DNA from: Alphaproteobacteria bacterium
GTDB lineage: Bacteria; Pseudomonadota; Alphaproteobacteria; Rhizobiales; Rhizobiaceae
Reading direction: 5' to 3'
NCBI GenBank assembly: GCA_024742485.1
Contig: JANSYK010000002.1
Coordinates: 682,001 to 746,000 of the forward strand
Length of the DNA: 64,000 bases
The translations under genes were made by a program, and so were the position numbers. Position 1 is the first letter of the stretch; each line of letters opens with the position of its first letter. The notes beneath the pieces were generated by a model that was not told where the DNA came from, did no database searches, and saw only the letters and a list, made by a program, of their open reading frames with translations. Of this stretch, positions 34,148 to 43,286 are shown piece by piece.

Positions 34148-35259
34148 CGACCGAGCAAGGGTTTGTAGACCCTCTCGTGATGCTGGCTGCCCACCACTTT
34201 CCAGTCGGCAATTTTGACGGCCTGGCATGCTTTGTCACGCAGGGTCGTGGCACGATCGGGCAGGGACAGGATGTTGCGTGCTTGCCGGGAAAACGCCTCT
34301 ACGTCTTCCGGCGCGACCAGCCCGCCGGTCACGGTCGGTTCGATCAGATCCGGCGCCATTCCGACGAGGGATGAAACAACCGGCACCCCACTGGCCATGG
34401 ATTCCATCAGTCCCATGGGGCCGCCTTCCTCCCTTGACGTCACCAGATAGAGATCGAGTGCGTGATAGCAACGGGTCAGCTCTGCGTGGCTGTCGGCGTA
34501 GACATGGGTAAACGGCACCCCCATGTCCTCAAGCCCCTTTTTGACATAGCCGCGGGCCGGCCCGGTCAGGAACACATGAACGGGGAGATCGCGCTTCAGG
34601 TCGGCAATGACATCCAGAAAGATGTCGGGGCCCTTGATCCGCTTGGGTTCCATGCCGTCGCCCCAGCCCACGCCGTCCTTCTGAAAGGATCCGATGACAA
34701 TTGCGTCGGTTGAAATCTCATGGGCTGCGCGGGCGGCATCGCGCTGCGCACTGGTTGGCGGTTTGAACAGATTGGTGTCCACGCCAATGGGAATGCGCTC
34801 GATCTTGTCTTTCGGCACGCCCCAGTCGACGAGACGCTGCTCAATCAGCGAGGACGCCGTTACCACCTTGGACAGGCGCGGCACACTCGCCAAAAACTGG
34901 TCGATGTGACGGGATACGGCGGCACCATCTTCGCGCTTTCCATGGAAGAAGGACGTCACGAACCGGTTGCTGCGTGACACATGCGGCGCCCAGGCCAGCC
35001 ACATATACTGCGAACCGTAATGCACCACGCGATTGGTGTGCCGAAAGGGATCGGTCGTGGTGGTGATGAGGCCCGGTGCCGTCGGTTCGATTGCGTCGCG
35101 AATGTTTTCACCGACCCAGCGGATGGCCCAATCGGCATTTTCAATGACGAACTGGACAGGGTGCCGATCACCGCTGACCAGACCTGCCTTGGCCGCGATC
35201 CGCCAGGGACGCGCCCGGCTTGCGTGCCGAATGTAGCGCAGTTCCTCGACAATCATCAT
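34144..35259 (-). CDS. Glycosyltransferase family 4 (second)
   Basis: About 371 residues with a GT-B C-terminal domain: AIVIGSFQKDGVGWGDGMEPKRIKGPDIFL, VFLTGPARGYVKKGL, and CYHALDLYLVTSREEGGPMGLMESMASGVPVVSS, the standard GT4 donor-site motif. The N-terminal half contains FVTSFFHGKREDG, SRLSKVVTASS-like (PRLSKVVTASSLIEQRL) and PIGVDTNLF. The start is one of two adjacent ATGs at 35259/35256, overlapping the stop of the dehydratase gene. Donor sugar unknown, though the adjacent Gmd-like gene makes a GDP-6-deoxyhexose donor plausible. Confidence 0.88.
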   Translation of the reverse strand: MMIVEELRYIRHASRARPWRIAAKAGLVSGDRHPVQFVIENADWAIRWVGENIRDAIEPTAPGLITTTTDPFRHTNRVVHYGSQYMWLAWAPHVSRSNRFVTSFFHGKREDGAAVSRHIDQFLASVPRLSKVVTASSLIEQRLVDWGVPKDKIERIPIGVDTNLFKPPTSAQRDAARAAHEISTDAIVIGSFQKDGVGWGDGMEPKRIKGPDIFLDVIADLKRDLPVHVFLTGPARGYVKKGLEDMGVPFTHVYADSHAELTRCYHALDLYLVTSREEGGPMGLMESMASGVPVVSSLVGMAPDLIEPTVTGGLVAPEDVEAFSRQARNILSLPDRATTLRDKACQAVKIADWKVVGSQHHERVYKPLLGR

Positions 35260-36254
35260 TGCGGCGGATGGCCTGCCAAGGATTGCAGACGGTCAATCTC
35301 GATGCGAACCATCTTGCTGGCGACTTCAGGCATATGGGTTTTTGCCGTCCAGCCGAGAACATCACGGGCATGCCGCGCATCGCCATAGCCCGACCGTATC
35401 TCGGCAGGGCGAAAAAACGCCTCGTCCTGCGTGACAAAATCGCGCCAGTCGAGGCCGACCTCTCCAAAAGCGGCGGCTACGAATGCCTCAAGGCTGTGGA
35501 CCTGCCCCGTGGCAATGACAATATCCTGTGGGCTGTCCTGTTGCAGCATCAGCCACATGGCTTCCACATATTCCGGCGCCCAGCCCCAGTCGCGACGCAC
35601 GCTGAGATCTCCAAGAACGAGTTTTTCCTTTCCGCCCAGGGCGGCCCTGGCAACCGACGCTGCGATCTTTCGGGTCACGAAACGCGGATGGCGCAGCGGG
35701 GATTCATGATTGAACAGGATACCGGAGCAGGCAAAGAGGTCATAGCTCTGCCGATAGGTTGCAACCGACCAGAAGGCCGCCGCCTTTGCCACCGCATAGG
35801 GGCTCTTCGGCCGGAACAGGGTGCTCTCATTCGCTCCCACCTGGCCGGTGTCGCCGAAGCATTCACTGGAGGCCGCATTGTAGAACCGTGTCGGGCAATC
35901 AAGAAACCGCACCGCCTCGAGGATATTGAGCGTCCCGGTCGCAATGCTCTCCAGCGTCTCGACCGGCTGCTGGAAGGACAATCCGACCGAGCTCTGGCCG
36001 GAAAGGTTGTAGATTTCGTCCGGACTGACGCGGGAGATGGTCTGCACGACACTGCGAAAATCATTTGGTGCCGTCGAATGGACAGTGATCCGATCGCGGA
36101 TGCCCAGAGCCTTCAGGCCGGAAAAGGATGCGGTTTCACTGTCCCGTGACGTTCCGTGGACATCATAGCCCTTTTGCAGGAGCAGTTCGCTCAGATAGGC
36201 TCCATCCTGGCCGGACACACCGAAAATGAGCGCGGATTTGTTCGGTTTGGTCAT
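35256..36254 (-). CDS. gmd: GDP-mannose 4,6-dehydratase
   Basis: A 332-residue extended SDR. The N-terminus reads ALIFGVSGQDGAYLSELLLQKGYDVHGTSRD, diagnostic of Gmd. Catalytic residues are visible in NAASSECFGDTG and SPYAVAKAAAFW (Ser/Glu, Tyr, Lys). Nearby come RRDWGWAPEYVEAMWLMLQQ and RPAEIRSGYGDARHARDVLGW, the GDP-binding C-terminal part. It converts GDP-mannose to GDP-4-keto-6-deoxymannose, precursor of rhamnose, fucose, perosamine and related sugars. No partner reductase or aminotransferase is adjacent, so the final sugar is unclear. The ATG at 36254 gives the family N-terminus. It is slightly shorter than most Gmd proteins. Confidence 0.88.
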   Translation of the reverse strand: MTKPNKSALIFGVSGQDGAYLSELLLQKGYDVHGTSRDSETASFSGLKALGIRDRITVHSTAPNDFRSVVQTISRVSPDEIYNLSGQSSVGLSFQQPVETLESIATGTLNILEAVRFLDCPTRFYNAASSECFGDTGQVGANESTLFRPKSPYAVAKAAAFWSVATYRQSYDLFACSGILFNHESPLRHPRFVTRKIAASVARAALGGKEKLVLGDLSVRRDWGWAPEYVEAMWLMLQQDSPQDIVIATGQVHSLEAFVAAAFGEVGLDWRDFVTQDEAFFRPAEIRSGYGDARHARDVLGWTAKTHMPEVASKMVRIEIDRLQSLAGHPPQ

Positions 36255-36258
36255 GCCC

Positions 36259-37086
36259 TCAGTCCGCTGTCTTCCGGCTGTGGCAACACACCACATGACA
36301 CACCGGCAAAACCGGTATCCACCGGTCCCACCGCAGACATTTAGCCAGCAGGAAACGGTATTGCGCCGGCCATCGCTTTCGCAGGGAGGTGGACAGAAGG
36401 ATCTCGGGCAATGTGATGACAACAAGGTGCAACAGGAAGCTTGCCAGGCCGCCCAGGCGATAGACCTCGACGTCGTCCTGACCAAAGCGCTGTGCAATGG
36501 CCTGCAGGCTGTATTGCCGGAAACCATGCCACAGATAGACCGGCAGTCCCGCCGGCGCCGGCACGAAGTGGATCTGATATCCCCCATCAGCCTGCATGGT
36601 GCCGAGATGGTCGATCAGCGCGGCGTCATTGTCGACATGCTCCAGGGCTGAAATGGAAATGATGAGATCGAACGGATCGAGATCCGACAGATCATGCGCA
36701 TCACCGTGGATGAAGGTCCGATCGAAGGCATCGGATGATGCGTCCTTTGCATCGAAGCGATCATCAACATCGACGCCGGTATAGTGTCCCGAATAGCCCG
36801 CCGTGGCCAGGAGGTTGCTCGTTCGGCCGCTTCCGCATCCCACATCCAGAACCCGCAAGGCTTGCGGTGGCAGGATGGTGGGGAGCTGGACTTTGATGAA
36901 CGCCTCCGTGAGGCAGCGCCCCGGCGAAAAGATGCCAAGATTGGTGTCTGCCGGTGGTTGCCAGGACCGCGTGTTTACCGACGGCGGGCGTCGCGTCAGG
37001 TTTCGCCGGAAATTGGACCAAATATATTTGAGCCGGTCGGCAAAGCCGAGGCGAAGGTCGCCATTGATTTCTGGCGCTGCGATCAT
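36259..37086 (-). CDS. SAM-dependent methyltransferase domain protein
   Basis: A 275-residue protein with motif I LRVLDVGCGSGRTSNLLATAG, an acidic beta-2 end (TGVDVDDRFDA) and a motif IV region FDLIISISALEHVDNDAALIDHL. A hydrophobic stretch lies near the C-terminus (LASFLLHLVVITLPEILL), possibly membrane-associating. The ATG at 37086 overlaps the upstream methyltransferase stop; a longer frame would overlap that gene. It probably modifies a sugar or chain end. Confidence 0.86.
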   Translation of the reverse strand: MIAAPEINGDLRLGFADRLKYIWSNFRRNLTRRPPSVNTRSWQPPADTNLGIFSPGRCLTEAFIKVQLPTILPPQALRVLDVGCGSGRTSNLLATAGYSGHYTGVDVDDRFDAKDASSDAFDRTFIHGDAHDLSDLDPFDLIISISALEHVDNDAALIDHLGTMQADGGYQIHFVPAPAGLPVYLWHGFRQYSLQAIAQRFGQDDVEVYRLGGLASFLLHLVVITLPEILLSTSLRKRWPAQYRFLLAKCLRWDRWIPVLPVCHVVCCHSRKTAD

Positions 37087-37865
37087 TCGGGTTTGCGGGC
37101 GACCGCCAGAACCATGTGGGCAATGAACACGCCCGGCACGAAGGGCGCCAGGGCCGCACTCATCCCCTTGGTCAGGAACCATTCATAGGGCATCTTGAAC
37201 TCATGATGCAGACTGCGCAGCACACCCTGGCGCTTGTGGATCGGATGCAGTTTGAGGACATCGAAGCCGCCCTTTGACAGCTCTGTCGACAATTCCGCCC
37301 GTGTAAAGCGATACTGGTAAAAGCGCGACTCGCCCTCGAACGCCCGTTTGCCGGCAAATGTCCCGCGCAGCGCGTGGCGCAGATTGTCGAGCGGCGTCGA
37401 CATGAAGAGATAGCCGCCGGGTTTGAGAACGCGCAACGCCTCCGCGATACAGTCCTGCGGACCGTTCTCGAAATGCTCGAATACACCCCAGGAAAAATAG
37501 GCATCGAAACTGTTGTCCGCCGCGCCGGTTTCGCGGATGTCACCGACCTGAAAGTCGCAATCGGGAAAGATATCCTCCAACTGGGCGACCGTCTTGACGC
37601 TGAGATCAAGACCGACGACCGAAAAACCTTCCTGTGTCAGGCGCGCTGTCCAGTCACCCAATCCACACCCGCCATCGAGAATGCGCGCCGGTTTCTGCAG
37701 CCGGTCCAGATAGGGTTTCATGATCCGATATTCCGCCTTGTTCGGAATCTGGTCCACCTGCGATTTGGGCCCACCCTGCTTTTCCCAGACCTTGGTCCAG
37801 TAATCCGCCACAAACGCCGTCTCATCGACCTCGGTGTCGCTCACGATCATGTAGTCTTTACGCAT
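37083..37865 (-). CDS. SAM-dependent methyltransferase
   Basis: A 260-residue enzyme. Motif I is ARILDGGCGLGDWTARLTQEG, unusual in reading DGGCG rather than DvGCG. It is followed by VGLDLSVKTV, FQVGDIRETG and SWGVFEHFENGPQDCIAEALRVLKPGGYLFMSTP, a full class I pattern. A C-terminal hydrophobic stretch (APFVPGVFIAHMVLAV) suggests membrane association. It starts 12 bp after the upstream GT gene and overlaps the next methyltransferase by 4 bp. Confidence 0.88.
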   Translation of the reverse strand: MRKDYMIVSDTEVDETAFVADYWTKVWEKQGGPKSQVDQIPNKAEYRIMKPYLDRLQKPARILDGGCGLGDWTARLTQEGFSVVGLDLSVKTVAQLEDIFPDCDFQVGDIRETGAADNSFDAYFSWGVFEHFENGPQDCIAEALRVLKPGGYLFMSTPLDNLRHALRGTFAGKRAFEGESRFYQYRFTRAELSTELSKGGFDVLKLHPIHKRQGVLRSLHHEFKMPYEWFLTKGMSAALAPFVPGVFIAHMVLAVARKPE

Positions 37866-37877
37866 GAAGAATTCCGG

Positions 37878-38912
37878 TCAGTAGGGCCAAAGGGCGGCGG
37901 CGGTCTTGGCAAGATTGCGACGGCGTTTGCGGCTTTGCAGCAGACCCGACCGCTTTTCAAGCAGACTTTCGAAAAGGTCGATATAGGCTGCGGTCGTCCG
38001 GTCTGCCGTATGCGGGTAGTCCGGCATCCGGGAGGCCGCGTCCATGTAGTCGCGATGTACCAGATACGCACCGAGCGCGTCGACAAAATTATCGGGAGAA
38101 TCGAAAGACAAACCAAATCCCCGGCAATATTCCGGCATGCATCCGCTTTCCCGGTAGAGGAGCGGCAAACCGCAGAGCGCGCCCTCGTTCTGATGATTGC
38201 CGCCCGGTTCGTTGATGGACGCCGTCAGATAGACGTGATGCCGGCGCAGTTCATCGGCCAGCGCATGCCCGTCCAACGGCGGGACATGTCGGGTGCGCTG
38301 AAATGCAAACCCGTCGGGAAGATTGCCGACATAGGTGAATTCGATTTTACCAGCCCATTCAACCTCATCGAGCATGGAATCGATTTTCTGATAGACATCA
38401 AAGCCCTTCATCCAGTTGCCACCCCAGTGATGAGTGACCAGTTTCAGCGGGTCATCGCCCGACCAGGGTTGCCATCCTTCAGCGTTGAATATCGCCGTAT
38501 CAGCGCCATTGTGAATGGTGGACCAGGAGGCCTCGGCACCGTTCTGCCACAGATCCAGGTGCCTGAGCCATTCGCCGACAAAGACGGTGTGATCGGCCAG
38601 ATGATTGGCCCGTTTCAACAGGCCATTCATCCCGCGCGTCCCCTTGCGCTCGTCGCATTCGTTGATACGATGGACCGTGATGAGGTTCGGGTTCTTGAAA
38701 CACCGGTAGCGCAGAACGGTAGCCGCATTGAATGTCGCGGAAGGATGCCGCGCTCGCGGATCCAGCAACAGGGCCAGGTCGATATCATCATCCCGAAGGG
38801 CATTGACCACCAGATGCCCGCGTTTTTCAAGCGCCTGGGACAGCGCAATGGCAAACCGGTTGCCGCCACCCCATGGGCCATCATGTGTCCTGAAACCAAT
38901 GGCGATCTTCAT
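37878..38912 (-). CDS. GT-B glycosyltransferase-like protein
   Basis: A 344-residue protein. The N-terminus MKIAIGFRTHDGPWGGGNRFAIALSQALEKRGH is the glycine-rich acceptor loop of GT4-like enzymes. STIHNGADTAIFN and KLVTHHWGGNWMKGFDVYQ mark the start of the donor domain. The usual E-x7-E region is present as EPGGNHQNEGALCGLPLLYRESG. This places it with a branch of GT4-like proteins in polysaccharide clusters. The ATG at 38912 overlaps the upstream stop (ATGA). A long antisense frame across this gene is rejected. Confidence 0.8.
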   Translation of the reverse strand: MKIAIGFRTHDGPWGGGNRFAIALSQALEKRGHLVVNALRDDDIDLALLLDPRARHPSATFNAATVLRYRCFKNPNLITVHRINECDERKGTRGMNGLLKRANHLADHTVFVGEWLRHLDLWQNGAEASWSTIHNGADTAIFNAEGWQPWSGDDPLKLVTHHWGGNWMKGFDVYQKIDSMLDEVEWAGKIEFTYVGNLPDGFAFQRTRHVPPLDGHALADELRRHHVYLTASINEPGGNHQNEGALCGLPLLYRESGCMPEYCRGFGLSFDSPDNFVDALGAYLVHRDYMDAASRMPDYPHTADRTTAAYIDLFESLLEKRSGLLQSRKRRRNLAKTAAALWPY

Positions 38913-39670
38913 TCGTGAGCGCCAACGCACGCGCGCTTTCGAAGAACCAGAGCCTGGGTGGTATAACAGCGCCAACCTTTGGCGAAGGACACGAAGGGAT
39001 TGAAGCCAAGCTTGGTTACGGCGTTGATGGTCAGCCGGCCCACCCGGCCCAAGATCGGTCCCGCGTGCGAATAGGCCTCATACCAGATGACGGGATGTGT
39101 CCTGAGTATCCTTTCCGGCGCGCCGAAAATGCCGCTGCTGAACGCGACAAACTCATCGACAAACCACTCCTGAACATGCATGGGGTCAAGCGGCAGCTCC
39201 GTGAAGCGGATAGGCGTCGTCAGGATCAGGATGCCATCCGGTTTGAGCAGACGCCAAATCTCGCGCAGCATGGTTTCCGGCTCTCCCACATGTTCGATGA
39301 CCTCGGAACACACGATTGCATCAAATGTTCCATCCTCGAACGCGTATTGATATCCGTCCACCATTTGAAAATCACCGGCAAAGCCGCGCTTGGCAAACTC
39401 CACCAACGCGAACTCGATGGCCAGGGCATTGTTGTCGACACCGCTCAACCGGCAGCCCAGACGCGACACCAGAACACCGGCGAGCGCGCCGTCGCCGCAA
39501 CCAACATCCAGCACGTGAGAATCGCGCCCGAGCCCGCCATCGATCAGACACTGAGCCACGATATCATAGCGCGCCTTTGTATAGGCATTGATCTGCCGGA
39601 GACCGCCGAAATACTCGTTCCAGTGATAAGCCCCCTTCTGGTGATACTTCTTGAATTCGATTTCGGTCAT
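38909..39670 (-). CDS. SAM-dependent methyltransferase
   Basis: A 253-residue class I enzyme. Motif I is SHVLDVGCGDGALAGVLVSRLG, the acidic residue follows in SGVDNNALA, and the post-I/IV regions read DAIVCSEVIEHVGEPETMLREIWRLLKPDGILILTTP. Its N-terminal YHQKGAYHWNEYFGGLRQINAYTKARYD resembles methyltransferases of polysaccharide loci. It overlaps neighbours on both sides by 4 bp. Confidence 0.88.
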   Translation of the reverse strand: MTEIEFKKYHQKGAYHWNEYFGGLRQINAYTKARYDIVAQCLIDGGLGRDSHVLDVGCGDGALAGVLVSRLGCRLSGVDNNALAIEFALVEFAKRGFAGDFQMVDGYQYAFEDGTFDAIVCSEVIEHVGEPETMLREIWRLLKPDGILILTTPIRFTELPLDPMHVQEWFVDEFVAFSSGIFGAPERILRTHPVIWYEAYSHAGPILGRVGRLTINAVTKLGFNPFVSFAKGWRCYTTQALVLRKRACVGAHE

Positions 39671-40755
39671 CTTGGCAACTCATCGAAGCAGAGCGTTTCC
39701 ATCGCCGCAGTCATGATGTCCACATTGAAGTGCTGCTCAACCGTTGACCGCGCCGCATCGCCGATCATTGCCGCACGATCAGGATCATCGAGCAGCGACC
39801 GGATAGACTGACTGAGAGCATCCGTGTCGCCCGGTGGCACCAAAATGCAATTCTCGCCACTGCGCATGAGTTTCCGGTCCCACAGGCCGGCGATGTCGGA
39901 CAATATCACCGCCTTGCCGCATGCCATGGCCTGCAGGCATGCACTTTGTCCCGATGGCTGCAGCGTTTCGCGCACGGGAATCACAACCAGACGGCTACAC
40001 TGCACCATGGTGCGCAGTTCGCTGTCGTTCAGGCGCTGGGTTGTCCAGTCACCGGCAACAATTTCGATATTTTTTGATGTATGTTCGGGAACGGCAAGTT
40101 TGGTGACAATCTTCAACTGCGGAAATTCCGTCTTCCAGGCGTTGACGAGTGTACCATAGTCACGATGCGGATCATTGCCGACGCTGAGCACGTAGTCGCC
40201 GAGTTGATCCCGGGAACCCGGAATCCAGAACCGGTGATCGACACCGAACGGAACATAGTGCGGCTTGGCGCGAGGAAACATGGCCGCAAGGTGCTGCTGC
40301 TCGGCCCTTGAGATGGCTGCGAGTTTGACGTGGGGAAGGATCCGCTTGTAGATCATCCGCACCAGTGGCCGCGGGTTCATTTCGGTCAGACCCATGGCCA
40401 GAAAGACCACATCGCTGGGCAACCTGCCGCGCATCTTCAGATAGGCAAGAGCGATGCCATAGCTGTTGTTGACCGTCACAATCGTACCTGTGGCGTTCAG
40501 CAGATCGCGCCTTCGGTTGAACCTGTGGACTGCCCAGGCATGAACGCCTGATATGGCGATGCTCGCCAGCGACAGCGCCTTCCAGACGGGACCCATGGGT
40601 CGGTCGAATCCAAAGGCGTTTTCATCGATCATGTCGACCGACAGTCCCGAATTCCGCAACTCGACATAGCCATAGAAGAACTCGGTTGGCCCTTTGCTCT
40701 CCATGGCCAGTCGCTCCCGGCGACCCGCTTTGAAAAGAAACATCACATCAGGCAT
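39667..40755 (-). CDS. Glycosyltransferase family 4 (third)
   Basis: About 362 residues from an ATG at 40755 (MPDVMFLFKAGRRERLAM). The C-terminal donor domain shows DYVLSVGNDPHRDYGTLVNAW, EIVAGDWTTQRLNDSEL, and VQCSRLVVIPVRETLQPSGQSACLQAMACGKAVILSD, with the acidic residue of the donor site. The N-terminal half contains ISRAEQQHLAAMFP and YVPFGVDHRFW. It overlaps the upstream gene by 8 bp and the downstream methyltransferase by 4 bp. Confidence 0.85.
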   Translation of the reverse strand: MPDVMFLFKAGRRERLAMESKGPTEFFYGYVELRNSGLSVDMIDENAFGFDRPMGPVWKALSLASIAISGVHAWAVHRFNRRRDLLNATGTIVTVNNSYGIALAYLKMRGRLPSDVVFLAMGLTEMNPRPLVRMIYKRILPHVKLAAISRAEQQHLAAMFPRAKPHYVPFGVDHRFWIPGSRDQLGDYVLSVGNDPHRDYGTLVNAWKTEFPQLKIVTKLAVPEHTSKNIEIVAGDWTTQRLNDSELRTMVQCSRLVVIPVRETLQPSGQSACLQAMACGKAVILSDIAGLWDRKLMRSGENCILVPPGDTDALSQSIRSLLDDPDRAAMIGDAARSTVEQHFNVDIMTAAMETLCFDELPR

Positions 40756-42139
40756 TGATGGTGGCTGTATCCTTCGGCGTCTTGCGCGCAACAGCTTCGC
40801 AAAACTCCGTCAGACGTTCGCCATAGGGACGATCGAACGGGGTGACGAAATGCGCGCAGGCTTCTGCGAGGCGTGCGCAATGGGCGTCATCATCAATCCG
40901 GTCCAAAAGCGCCGCGATGCCGGGAACGAGTTCGGGCAAGCCGCGGGCTGTCGGGAACTCGGGGCTGTTGAACATGTCCTCGAAATGTTTAAGCGGCAAA
41001 ACAAGTTGGAGATGATGAGCGTCTTCCTCTTCCACCGGGAGGAAACAAAGGGTCGGTTTTCCGTGCAGTGCGCCTTCCAGAATGATGGTTGAAAGCGGTG
41101 AAACCAAAGCATCGATCGACGACAGGACGTCATGGGTATCGCGATAATCCGGCAGGCTCATCGCCGTATTGCCGTCTCGCACGCCTTCTAGATAAGTTCG
41201 CATCGTTTCTTCAATGCGAATGTGGCGCCACTCCCGTTCGATGATCCGGCCACCATCCTTGCCGCCGTTTCCCCAGGGATGGGGACGATAAACCACAGCC
41301 AGATCCTTCAGCCTTGCGTCCTCGATTGCATTTTCCAATGCCTCGAGATGGCTGTATTCATCGGTCTCCTTGCTTGAACCTGCATAAAGCAGGACCTTCT
41401 TTGCTGGGTCGATACCATGCCGCGCGCAGAATGTTTCGCGATCAATGCGCGGCGGATGACGATAGACGTCAAACTGAGCGGCACCGAAATTGACCACCTG
41501 TTTCGGTGACATTTTGACAAAATCAATGGCATGTTGCCTGGTCTGTGGGCCCCAGACAAGCAGCCATTCCGGCTGACCGACCATGGCCTGTTTGGTGGAG
41601 GGATTGTCCCAGGAGTTCATGATGACCGCTAGAGGAATACCTGTGGTTTTCGAAGATGCCACCAGATCATTGATATAGGCGCCCTCAAGCACACTGGGGT
41701 GCAGTATCAGGTCCGGCTTTTCTTCCGAGATCAGATCGTCCAGCGCAGTGTTCGGGATTTTACTTGCATATGCAAAGGAGCGTCGACGAAACAACCCGAA
41801 AATCCCCGGCAGTGCCAGGAACGTGTAATAGGCTGCCGCTTTGGGGCCGATCATTTTTCGATTCAGTCTGCGCAAGCCTGCCGCCGATGCGCCGGGTCGC
41901 CAGCGCAAAAGATTAACCTGGAACAGTCGCTTCCAGATGACAAGACGCTCCTGATGCACGGTGAGATGCCGAAACGGAGCCGCAAGTTTAAGCCTCGAAA
42001 TATCTGACTTGACGCGCTTGAAGCCGGGTTCTGGAAAGACGAATTTTACGTCATGTCGTGCAATCAGATCGGCAAATGCTGCACTATGCAAGAAGTGGCG
42101 AACAACCACATCATGTTCGATGAAAATCAAGACTTTCAC
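40748..42139 (-). CDS. Capsule/CDP-glycerol-transferase-like GT-B protein
   Basis: A 463-residue protein from a GTG at 42139 (VKVLIFIEHDVVVRHFLHSAAF). A TTG at 42187 would add 16 residues; neither has a strong ribosome-binding site. The C-terminal half reads VLLYAGSSKETDEYSHLEALENAI, VYRPHPWGNGG, SIDALVSPLSTIILEGALHGKPTLCF, the pattern of CDP-glycerol glycerophosphotransferase-like and capsule transferases, including the histidine of the RPHP motif. A transfer step on the glycan is likely, the donor unknown. Upstream (42190) lies a broken methyltransferase. Confidence 0.72.
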   Translation of the reverse strand: MKVLIFIEHDVVVRHFLHSAAFADLIARHDVKFVFPEPGFKRVKSDISRLKLAAPFRHLTVHQERLVIWKRLFQVNLLRWRPGASAAGLRRLNRKMIGPKAAAYYTFLALPGIFGLFRRRSFAYASKIPNTALDDLISEEKPDLILHPSVLEGAYINDLVASSKTTGIPLAVIMNSWDNPSTKQAMVGQPEWLLVWGPQTRQHAIDFVKMSPKQVVNFGAAQFDVYRHPPRIDRETFCARHGIDPAKKVLLYAGSSKETDEYSHLEALENAIEDARLKDLAVVYRPHPWGNGGKDGGRIIEREWRHIRIEETMRTYLEGVRDGNTAMSLPDYRDTHDVLSSIDALVSPLSTIILEGALHGKPTLCFLPVEEEDAHHLQLVLPLKHFEDMFNSPEFPTARGLPELVPGIAALLDRIDDDAHCARLAEACAHFVTPFDRPYGERLTEFCEAVARKTPKDTATINA

Positions 42140-42189
42140 TGGACGGCTATTCTGCCTGCGATCTGGTCGAAAGGCAGATCGATGCAAAT

Positions 42190-43075
42190 TTATGAATTTC
42201 GAGCCACCGCTATGACGGCGTCACATTTCCCGTGGCGTTCAAGACTCGTCTGATAGGATTTCTCCGTGCCACTGAATATTTCCTTCAACTTGTCATCACC
42301 GCCTGGCGATCCGTCTCGCAACCATTTCAGATGATTCTCCAAACCGTATCTTTGATGGGGAATCATTTTTTCAACCGTCAAGCTATGAGAGGTCAACAGT
42401 CGATTGAGGGATGAGGCTGAATAGTAATAGGGATGTTGTTTTTGAAAGAAAAAATTATGGTAGTTCGGCACGTCATAAAGCGTCAGTAGCGGATCATCGA
42501 AGGAGGGAACCTCAATGATCAGGCGGCCACGCGGCGAGAGCATTTGCGCACATGATTTCAAAAAGGGCTTGGGATTGATGATGTGTTCCAGAACGTGGAA
42601 AAGACAGACGATGTCGAAACGGTTTTCCGTGATGTCGGCGAAATTGCTATAATCTGCAAGCCATGCTTTGTTGTTCCTGGCCGTTTCTGCTTTCCCGATC
42701 CGGCTCGATGCAAGCGTAGCGCAATCCACTATGCCGGTACTGAATATAATCAAGAAAATCGGCATTTCCGGCACCGACTTCCAGCGGTGACCCAACACTG
42801 CCAAGATGCGACTCGAATTTCTGATATCGCAGATCAGTTGTTTGTGTTGGTGCTTAATAGCTCTCCAAACCGAGCTGGCTGACGCGCGGATTATTGTGAC
42901 CGTACGCGATTTCTCTCCGTGGTTCGAGTAATGCGAAATCTCCCGTCTCGTTGACAAATGCGTATGCTTCGGGATCGTCGCAAATTCCCGTTTTAAGTTG
43001 GTTAAACGTCTTTTCGGAAAATGGTTTTGGCAAAGAGTGCAGATGCGGCTGATTAAGGAACTCGCCCGCTGTCAC
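42190..43075 (-). pseudogene. Decayed class I methyltransferase (nonsense plus frameshift)
   Basis: Three pieces form one methyltransferase. Frame 1 from a GTG at 43075 gives MTAGEFLNQPHLHSLPKPFS and onward to GLESY, where a TAA interrupts at 42854-42856. The same frame continues with LRYQKFESHLG, then SPLEVGAGNADFLDY (SAM motif I) and YACIEPDRE to a TAG at 42647. The coding signal then moves to the next frame (near 42,670-42,700) with LADYSNFADITENRFDIVCLFHVLEH and runs intact to 42190. One stop and one frameshift thus break it. The C-terminal end (HQRYGLENHLKWLRDGSPGG) matches the intact neighbour at 43287-44189 (HRYGLSNALGWLRDRRPSG), so it is a paralogue. Confidence 0.75.
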
Positions 43076-43286
43076 AGTTGAATTCTTCCCGAGTCACTCG
43101 AATTACCGCAAGATCATTGCAATGATCGGCCTGCGATCGAAGTGAACAATGAGCTCAAAGAAGCAACATTTGGATTAGGCAGCAGCCATTAGCCTCCAAT
43201 CTCTCAGGCGGATTGATAAAGATGGTTTTTCGAAATGGATGCGCAAGCAAAGCTCATCCTCGGCATCAAGCACCCTGTCTATTCCT

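Noticed and set aside
37374-38918. 514-codon plus-strand frame
   Set aside because: Antisense to a methyltransferase and a glycosyltransferase, each with family motifs and coupled starts.
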